A DNA stretch of 64,000 nt from Oegoconia quadripuncta (Eukaryota > Arthropoda > Insecta > Lepidoptera > Autostichidae): NCBI GenBank assembly GCA_949316235.1, contig OX438747.1, positions 33,247,601-33,311,600 of the forward strand, in the 5' to 3' direction. Below, piece by piece: positions 62,701-64,000 of this stretch. The notes beneath the pieces are model-generated. The model saw only the letters and a list, made by a program, of their open reading frames with translations. It did not search any database and had not been told where the DNA came from. Position numbers and translations under genes: made by a program. Position 1 is the first letter of the stretch, and the number at the start of each line of letters is the position of its first letter.

Positions 62701-63253
62701 TCATAGACACCCACCTGGGCAGCGGTGGGGGCGGCACGGCCCGCAGTAGGCTGGACACGGGAGCTACCAGAGGCCCCCCCATCGTGGCCAGCGGGAATAT
62801 CCCCACCATCTGCTTCTTACGTCTGAGGACAACGTGATTGAGATTAGGGCAGCTTAAGGGGCAATGTAAATAGATAGATAAATCGTTTATTTGTTACTCC
62901 AGTCACACATATACATAGTTTTGAGAGAATTTCTATAAAACTTATAAGGTAGGTACTAGTTCACACATATACATAGTTTTGAGAGAATTTCTATAAAACT
63001 TATAAGGTAGGTACTAGTACCTACCTTACAATATACCTTATAATATACCTCTAAAACTGGTTTTAGTTTAGTTGGTGTACATCCGAATCGACACCATTAT
63101 TGAGCAGTATACTAACCGCTTTTCCCCGGGTTTCTCCTCTCCCTCCGACTGCAGAGGGGGGTCTTCGTTAGACTCGGCCGACTCCCTCTCCTTCTCCGTC
63201 CCATTTTCAACCTTCGTGTCGCTTTGGTTGTTCTCGTTTATATCCGGTTTTGG
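35701..63253 (-). CDS. LARP1: La-related protein 1 (LARP1), C-terminal 657 residues, 17 exons
   Basis: LARP1 is a cytoplasmic RNA-binding regulator of 5'TOP mRNAs; its C-terminal DM15 repeats bind the m7G cap and first nucleotide. Exons, 5' to 3': 63253-63117, 62822-62715, 60072-59978, 58781-58690, 56959-56811, 54131-53978, 51069-51007, 49724-49596, 48832-48735, 46118-46011, 45280-45129, 43406-43298, 42817-42672, 42035-41902, 40607-40474, 38229-38135, 35771-35701. Every intron has GT-AG ends, and all phases join into one frame of 1974 nt ending in TGA. Diagnostic family segments include [36 protein letters not shown] and [16 protein letters not shown], spanning about residues 420-558. Upstream are the conserved EEPREEL/NTFTDAW block and the KTRHSLNPP block. 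The La motif and RRM-like domain are not here and must lie beyond the right edge. Introns are loaded with SINEs, LINE tails and MITEs. Family identity is near certain; the extreme C-terminus (exons 15-17) is less conserved and less sure. Confidence 0.95.
35783..36420 (-). mobile_element. LINE family E copy
   Basis: Frame 36415-36185 reads [20 protein letters not shown], a LINE C-terminus, then AAAGCGATCTCTTCCAAG complement and an AATAAAGTGTATTTGTATTG tail ending 11 bp from the LARP1 last-exon acceptor. Confidence 0.75.
36425..36600 (+). repeat. 5S rRNA-derived SINE-like copy
   Basis: CGATCAGTGAAGTTAAGCAC resembles the 5S internal control region; the downstream body is unlike 5S. Not a gene. 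Confidence 0.55.
36745..37410 (-). mobile_element. LINE A copy
   Basis: Frame 37405-37211 reads [20 protein letters not shown] and [17 protein letters not shown]; same 3' UTR as 31505-32400, in opposite orientation. Confidence 0.82.
37440..37757 (-). mobile_element. 5S rRNA-derived SINE
   Basis: Minus strand from 37757 reads AGCGAAGTTAAGCAATGTC and GTCATTGGATGGGTGACC, i.e. 5S boxes A/IE/C with few changes, then a non-5S body to 37440. The body overlaps in style with SINE S4 tails. Confidence 0.65.
37784..38025. mobile_element. CAGGGTGAATT MITE, full copy
   Basis: CAGGGTGAATTTGAATTCGT at left, GAATTACACGAATTAAATTG at right (inverted ends). Central ACAATTTTCGGCTGAATTCG. Confidence 0.65.
38033..38118 (+). 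mobile_element. LINE (RTE-like) 3' tail
   Basis: Reads [19 protein letters not shown], stop, then (ATA)n. 5' truncated; ends 17 bp from the LARP1 exon 38229-38135 donor side. Confidence 0.65.
38135..38229 (-). CDS. LARP1: LARP1 exon, C-terminal tail
   Basis: Enters with 1 nt and leaves 1 nt. Ser/Gly/Arg-rich; frame fixed by both neighbours. The acceptor is a tandem CAGCAG (NAGNAG) and could vary by one residue. Confidence 0.72.
38253..38360 (+). mobile_element. SINE S3 head
   Basis: ATGACGACCGGTTGGTGTGG and GGGTTTGAATCCCGCTAGGG; truncated 3'. Confidence 0.75.
38381..38939. mobile_element. mariner-like MITE with GTCCAGT ends
   Basis: Left GTCCAGTAAGGATACAC...CTTCCTATAAT and right complement GTCCAGTCAAGATGTG...CTTCCTATAAT, flanked by TA. 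Further inner arms include AGTAACTATCAGTGATA. No ORF. Confidence 0.65.
39080..39435 (+). mobile_element. LINE family F 3' UTR
   Basis: AGCTGTTGGTTTTCTAATAA and (AAATA)n tail, as in the copy at 46140. Confidence 0.6.
39734..39815 (+). mobile_element. SINE S3 tail fragment
   Basis: CAAGCTTTGCTTAGTTTGGG and GATTGGTGTAAGTGTCC. Confidence 0.65.
40085..40255 (-). mobile_element. SINE S3, diverged
   Basis: TTTACCCCTAGCCGGATTCG and upstream body; head partly lost. Confidence 0.65.
40474..40607 (-). CDS. LARP1: LARP1 exon, C-terminal tail
   Basis: Phase-0 exon, strongly GC-rich against an AT-rich background. Encodes [20 protein letters not shown] and [17 protein letters not shown]. The tail is not conserved enough to identify alone; splice sites and phase place it here. 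Confidence 0.8.
40945..41285. mobile_element. Harbinger-like MITE H1
   Basis: 341 bp; ends GGCCCGTATTAGTAAACC and TTTATTAATACGGGCC. Confidence 0.78.
41525..41862 (+). pseudogene. LINE (RTE-like) RT 3' fragment
   Basis: Reads [20 protein letters not shown] and [20 protein letters not shown], the standard C-terminus, then a (GATGAT)n tail; upstream part frameshifted. Confidence 0.8.
41902..42035 (-). CDS. LARP1: LARP1 exon, DM15-C
   Basis: Encodes [20 protein letters not shown] and then [19 protein letters not shown], the third DM15 repeat and its conserved end. GTAAGA donor at phase 0. Confidence 0.97.
42098..42300 (-). mobile_element. antisense LINE tail
   Basis: GGTCCACTGCTGAGTATAGG and CTCCCCCAGATTTCC, complement of the QQWT-type end. 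Confidence 0.5.
42497..42646. mobile_element. Harbinger-like MITE H2, diverged
   Basis: GCGTATTAATAAATCGATCT to TTTATTAATACAGGCC; left tip eroded. Confidence 0.7.
42672..42817 (-). CDS. LARP1: LARP1 exon, DM15-B
   Basis: Encodes [20 protein letters not shown] and [18 protein letters not shown]. The Arg and Tyr of LFRFYSYG correspond to the cap-stacking and cap-contact residues of human DM15-B. Confidence 0.97.
43298..43406 (-). CDS. LARP1: LARP1 exon, DM15-A
   Basis: Encodes [20 protein letters not shown] and [14 protein letters not shown], almost identical to DM15-A of animal LARP1. Arg in NTLFRFW is in the region that contacts the cap in the human protein (knowledge of the family, not tested here). 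Confidence 0.97.
43491..43823 (-). mobile_element. SINE S2, full length
   Basis: TTTTTTTATGCACAACGGG at the tail, GGGGATCGAACCCGCGAC box B complement, and CCACGGAGGTGG head. Confidence 0.87.
43846..44145 (-). mobile_element. LINE family B 3' end
   Basis: Poly-T, ATATGAGAGAGCGGCAAACG, and complement of [13 protein letters not shown] frame (44129-43911). Confidence 0.78.
44463..44605 (+). mobile_element. SINE S4
   Basis: GGTTGCTCAGCGGTTAAAAC head and GGTCCGGGTTCG box B; CCGACTGCTCTTAAACAGTG body. Confidence 0.78.
45129..45280 (-). CDS. LARP1: LARP1 exon, start of DM15 region
   Basis: Encodes [20 protein letters not shown] and then [14 protein letters not shown], the family entry into DM15-A. 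TCCAG acceptor, GTCAGT donor; the frame joins ERKKLGIG of the next exon through a split Glu codon. Confidence 0.96.
45526..45787 (-). mobile_element. SINE S1
   Basis: AGCGCCATCTAGTTCCACAC body, GGGATTCGAACCCGCGACC box B, CACTACACCAAACAGGTCG head. Confidence 0.86.
45799..45916 (+). repeat. 13-bp minisatellite
   Basis: About nine copies of TGTCCAATATAAG with minor variants, in the LARP1 intron immediately beside an S1 head. Confidence 0.85.
46011..46118 (-). CDS. LARP1: LARP1 exon with KTRHS / HVGWIMD block
   Basis: Encodes [20 protein letters not shown] followed by [12 protein letters not shown], a near-invariant LARP1 block just before the DM15 region. Confidence 0.95.
46140..46665 (+). mobile_element. 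LINE family F 3' end
   Basis: Frames read [18 protein letters not shown] and [20 protein letters not shown], a LINE C-terminus, then the 3' UTR ending GTTTTCCGAATAAATAAAAA. Confidence 0.68.
46677..46812. mobile_element. short MITE with inverted ends
   Basis: TTACACAAATTCATCGTTAT...ATCGC and complement of GCGATATCGATGAAGTTAC. Partner at 6228-6345. Confidence 0.6.
47205..47570 (-). mobile_element. SINE S3 split by a LINE tail
   Basis: CACTTACACCAATCATCTAG...ACTCGGGAATAAAT, then a family E tail (47335-47472: CACTTTATTGCATATATAAG...GATTTCTTCCAGCAAACC), then TTCTTATTCATCACACAAAC through the head. Confidence 0.72.
47665..47935 (-). mobile_element. SINE S1 nested in E1
   Basis: Full S1 in antisense; AATTATAA repeats on both sides as an 8-bp target duplication. 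Confidence 0.8.
47989..48545 (+). pseudogene. LINE (RTE-like) RT 3' fragment nested in E1
   Basis: 179-codon frame reads [40 protein letters not shown] and [20 protein letters not shown]. Flanked by a perfect 18-bp duplication TGTTGTATATAGTTGGAC (47971-47988, 48546-48563). 5' truncated; no intact endonuclease. Confidence 0.9.
48735..48832 (-). CDS. LARP1: LARP1 exon
   Basis: Encodes [20 protein letters not shown], corresponding to the TSRFYPVVKEGRTLD region of vertebrate LARP1. Phase 0 in, 2 nt out. Confidence 0.9.
49215..49362 (-). mobile_element. mariner-like MITE M, truncated
   Basis: TTTGCCGTTCCCAAAAAAAT, CATACAAAACGCCAATTTCG and GGTAAGGACCTGATA match the complement of the copy at 57826. 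Confidence 0.7.
49596..49724 (-). CDS. LARP1: LARP1 exon
   Basis: Phase-0 exon encoding [20 protein letters not shown] and then a poly-Pro linker ending PRPAR. Aligns with the SISREQF region of LARP1. Confidence 0.88.
49755..50012 (-). mobile_element. SINE S4, full length
   Basis: CCCACTGCAGGGATATAGGC tail side; GGGAATCGAACCCGGACCTC box B complement. Confidence 0.8.
50583..50878 (-). mobile_element. SINE S2
   Basis: ATGGACAACGGGTTGGTACT tail side, TTGGGGATCGAAGCCCGCG box B; head partly lost. Confidence 0.8.
51007..51069 (-). CDS. LARP1: LARP1 exon
   Basis: A 63-nt phase-0 exon encoding [20 protein letters not shown], matching the family's VINDGL..YEQDLW block. TTGCAG acceptor and GTAAGA donor. 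Confidence 0.9.
51234..51552. mobile_element. Harbinger-like MITE H1 with TTA duplication
   Basis: 319 bp; ends GGACCAGTATTAATAAACC and ATTAATACGGGCC; TTA at 51231-51233 and 51553-51555. Confidence 0.82.
51601..51964. mobile_element. hAT-like MITE, 364 bp
   Basis: Ends CAGGGGTCGGAGTAGGTAGA and inverse of CAGTGGTCGGAGTAGGTAGA; perfect 8-bp duplication CTAATTAT (51593-51600, 51965-51972). Inner arms contain CATGGATATGCC and CCCGGG. Confidence 0.88.
51975..53190. other. intron stretch without a recognised feature
   Basis: Part of a LARP1 intron. Frames at about 52240-52680 show short coding-like words but no family I recognise. Confidence 0.45.
53195..53530 (-). repeat. possible LINE remnant
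   Basis: TTAATCTTTATTTAAAGAGC and CGGACACACTCCATCA suggest an antisense retroelement end; a similar GTGTGTCCGGCACAAGC occurs at 59075. Confidence 0.4.
53978..54131 (-). CDS. LARP1: LARP1 exon with LLIVTQT motif
   Basis: Using the acceptor at 54132-54134, the split codon across the junction reads TGG and gives the conserved DAWSDEESD; then follow [13 protein letters not shown] and a basic stretch. A second in-frame acceptor lies 21 nt upstream (54153-54155) and would insert seven residues and change the Trp codon to Cys. I chose the downstream site because Trp is conserved. Confidence 0.85.
54808..55050 (-). mobile_element. SINE S1, head truncated
   Basis: TACACAGCGCCATCTAGTTC to GGGATTCGAACCCGCGACC; stops inside the head. 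Confidence 0.8.
55180..55372 (+). mobile_element. LINE family E 3' end
   Basis: CAAAGGTTGCCTGGAAGAGA, GCTTTTAGTGATAAGG, then TTGTACAATAAAGAATATT. Confidence 0.72.
55380..56220. other. AT-rich intron stretch, nothing recognised
   Basis: Includes CTATTTCCATTTCTTTATTTTC whose complement recurs near 56405, possibly ends of one AT-rich element; otherwise featureless. Confidence 0.4.
56225..56290. repeat. (TA)n / TATATTG low-complexity tract
   Basis: Three rounds of TATATTG plus (TA)n. Confidence 0.8.
56540..56772 (-). mobile_element. SINE S3, full length
   Basis: TTTCGGACACTTACACCAAT, GCGGGATTCGAAGCCGCAAC, CTACACCAATCGGTCGTC. Confidence 0.86.
56811..56959 (-). CDS. LARP1: LARP1 exon with EEPREEL / NTFTDA block
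   Basis: Phase 0 in, leaves TG. Encodes basic KRRSKGG, then the conserved [17 protein letters not shown] stretch and HNTFTDA, equivalent to EELDFxFDEE...NTFTDW of vertebrate LARP1. Confidence 0.9.
57055..57205 (+). mobile_element. SINE S1 3' half
   Basis: ATTTGTGTAGTGTATCAACC and GTGTGGAACTAGATGACG; head missing. Confidence 0.75.
57297..57440 (+). mobile_element. SINE S2 3' part
   Basis: CCGGTTGTCAGATATAAGAT, AAATGTGTTGGGGTTTTCGG, then poly-A-like end. Confidence 0.78.
57600..57785 (+). repeat. lepidopteran 'cccgcgacg' dispersed repeat
   Basis: TAGCTTGCCGCCCGCGACG, ATTTCATCCAAATCCGTCC and ATAATATTAGTTGGGATG; same family as 61105-61320. Confidence 0.6.
57826..58252. mobile_element. mariner-like MITE M, full copy
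   Basis: TAGGTCCTTACCTATGAAAT at left and TTTCATAGGTAAAGACCTAA at right are inverted; TA flanks. No transposase. Confidence 0.78.
58262..58655 (-). mobile_element. LINE family B 3' end (longest copy)
   Basis: Antisense frame 58567-58175 reads [20 protein letters not shown] and [10 protein letters not shown]. Poly-T end abuts MITE M. Lies just downstream of the LARP1 exon 58781-58690. Confidence 0.72.
58690..58781 (-). CDS. LARP1: LARP1 exon
   Basis: Encodes a charged Ser/Gly-rich linker ending ATDVWTE. The acceptor TTCGCAG lies immediately after an S1 SINE tail (58787-58860), so the pyrimidine tract looks TE-derived. Confidence 0.8.
58787..58860 (-). mobile_element. SINE S1 3' tail beside the LARP1 acceptor
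   Basis: Complement of GGAACTAGATGGCGCTGTAT and the AT-rich tail, ending at the exon's TTCGCAG. Confidence 0.75.
58905..59035 (+). mobile_element. left end of the 7790-9002 element family
   Basis: GGTCTAACAAAATTAACCCG and about 125 matching bp; other end absent. Confidence 0.75.
59306..59508 (-). mobile_element. SINE S3
   Basis: TTTGGGACACTTACCCCAAT to GCGGGATTCAAACCCGCAAC; head cut by other sequence. Confidence 0.82.
59510..59965. repeat. mixed LINE remnants
   Basis: Antisense [20 protein letters not shown] (about 59945-59880) looks like the Cys-rich end of a LINE RT. The 59503-59712 plus-strand part is unrecognised. Confidence 0.5.
59978..60072 (-). CDS. LARP1: LARP1 exon
   Basis: GC-rich exon with ATCAG acceptor and GTAACC donor. 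Encodes [12 protein letters not shown] and then [14 protein letters not shown], which resembles the PEFVPR-type motif in other LARP1 linkers. Confidence 0.8.
60172..60430 (+). mobile_element. SINE S4, full length
   Basis: GGGGCTCAGCGGTTAAGATG, GGTCTCCCAATTTAGGAGG, tail ATATCCCTGCAGTGAGATGA. Confidence 0.8.
60597..61003. mobile_element. mariner-like MITE M
   Basis: TAGGTCCTTACCTATGAAAT at left; right end eroded (TCCAATTTCAAGACCCGATA). Confidence 0.74.
61105..61320 (+). repeat. lepidopteran dispersed repeat
   Basis: ACTTTTCCGGGGTAAGAAGT, CAACCAAATCTGTCCAGCCG, CGTATTAGTTGGCATTGGG. Confidence 0.6.
61815..62000 (+). mobile_element. SINE S2, head missing (inverted pair, left arm)
   Basis: GGTTTGGTTGGTGGTAGGGC to TAAGATAGTCAGTCCCCC. 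Confidence 0.8.
62088..62275 (-). mobile_element. SINE S2 5' half (inverted pair, right arm)
   Basis: GCTGTTTGGCGGCAGACTTA to GGGGATCGAACCCGCGAC and CCACGGTGGTGG head; tail lost. Confidence 0.82.
62365..62502 (+). repeat. dispersed 147-bp repeat, copy 2
   Basis: Partner of 5686-5832. Confidence 0.7.
62715..62822 (-). CDS. LARP1: LARP1 exon
   Basis: Begins after CCTCAG and ends at a GTGGGT donor. Encodes a KKQMVGIFP segment, then a Pro/Val-rich linker ending in a poly-Pro run. Phases (1 nt in, 2 nt out) fit both neighbours. Confidence 0.75.
62904..63027. repeat. 58-bp tandem duplication ending in a palindrome
   Basis: CACACATATACATAGTTTTG at 62904 and 62962; a 24-bp perfect palindrome centred on ACTAGT follows at 63004-63027. 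Confidence 0.85.
63117..63253 (-). CDS. LARP1: LARP1 exon (first coding exon in window)
   Basis: The exon opens after a TTGCAG acceptor, is phase 0 in and leaves 2 nt. It encodes a very acidic, Glu/Asn/Ser-rich linker (contains [20 protein letters not shown]). No globular domain is seen. The previous exon is outside the window. Confidence 0.75.
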
Positions 63254-63736
63254 CTGCAATTCATAACGATAGAACAGAATGAAACACAAATATACAATAT
63301 ACACGTGTTTAGTCAGTGTCTAAGATTAAAAAAAAAAACTTTATTTGACCCATTAAGCGACATACATACATGTGAAATGACTAATAATAATTTGGTTCAG
63401 TAACTTAATTAGGTATATTTTATTAATTGAATCCAATATGTTACGGGAATAATCTTACACAATACTCATTTACCAATAACGTTAGTTTTAATTTGATAAC
63501 ATCAAACACATTACAAAATTCCATTTGTCCCACGACCAACCCTCAGGTTTTAGCAGAATACCAGTGTTTTGCCCGCCTCGGGCAAATCCATACACTGAGC
63601 TGTAGCCTCTTTGTATACTGCGGCACACACATAATATTTGTTGTTTCTGTACTTGTGTTTTATTGTTTTAGTTGTATTTTTCATATGTAAAATTTGTTAT
63701 GGATGCAAATAAATGCTTATCTATCTATGTAATCTG

Positions 63737-63955
63737 CACGCGTATGACAGGCGCGATAAACGTTTATGTCGCGCGAGATATTTGTCCTGCTCATTCGCTT
63801 GATCGAAATATACTCTTTGTACTCTTGTCAGTATTGTGTTTTGAAAAATGTGTGTCCTCCTTTTGTACAATAAAGTGTATTTGTATTGTATTGTATTGTA
63901 TTGTATATACAACTATCCCACTCTCACTCCTACGTCGCGCGCGACAATAACATAC
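63737..63955 (+). repeat. repeat D interrupted by a LINE E tail
   Basis: GATAAACGTTTATGTCGCGC and CAACTATCCCACTCTCACTC bracket 63810-63908, a tail with TTGTACAATAAAGTGTATTT and (GTATT)n. The site is empty at 12858-12962. Confidence 0.72.
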
Positions 63956-64000
63956 AACGGGGGTTGATGATATTGCATTACATAAGGCAAGCAGAAGCTG

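Overview
This window is eukaryotic and almost certainly from a lepidopteran (moth or butterfly) nuclear genome. It is AT-rich, its genes are split by long introns, and non-coding DNA is packed with tRNA-headed SINEs, 5'-truncated LINE tails and small inverted-repeat transposons of the kinds common in Lepidoptera. All host genes I can support are on the minus strand.

Layout by gene, right to left. (1) 63253-35701: the last 17 coding exons of La-related protein 1 (LARP1), rebuilt with consistent splice phases into 657 residues ending at a stop. It includes the cap-binding DM15 repeats; the La module lies beyond the right edge. (2) 18705-16400: a complete two-exon gene for mitochondrial small-subunit protein mS35 (mRpS35), 344 residues. 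(3) 20402-20363 plus 13290-13049: two exons with good splice sites and matching phase that could start an unrecognised gene whose first coding intron would contain mRpS35. (4) 9176-3993: four exons of a secreted astacin-family protein in which every zinc-binding histidine and the catalytic glutamate of HExxHxxGxxH is replaced, so it is a predicted pseudoprotease. Its 3' end lies beyond the left edge.

At the left edge (336-2577) is a piggyBac-like element with perfect 17-bp inverted ends and TTAA flanks. Instead of a transposase it carries an apparently intact spliced gene for a 422-residue Ser/acidic protein with about eight 30-residue repeats.

The rest is repeat archaeology. I see four SINE families (S1-S4), two 5S rRNA-derived SINE-like copies, several LINE families, two PIF/Harbinger-like MITE subfamilies sharing ends, hAT-like and mariner-like MITEs with visible target duplications, a twin pair of near-perfect palindromic MITEs, a 0.9-kb LTR-type TRIM, an 82-bp satellite with dimeric higher-order structure (about 27.6-29.4 kb), and several nested insertions for which the window also holds the unoccupied copy. 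Two LARP1 splice acceptors sit directly after TE tails.

The stretch 20.4-27.5 kb has few recognisable features. No tRNA gene, bacterial gene or CRISPR array is supported. All homology calls rest on recognition by eye, with no database search.
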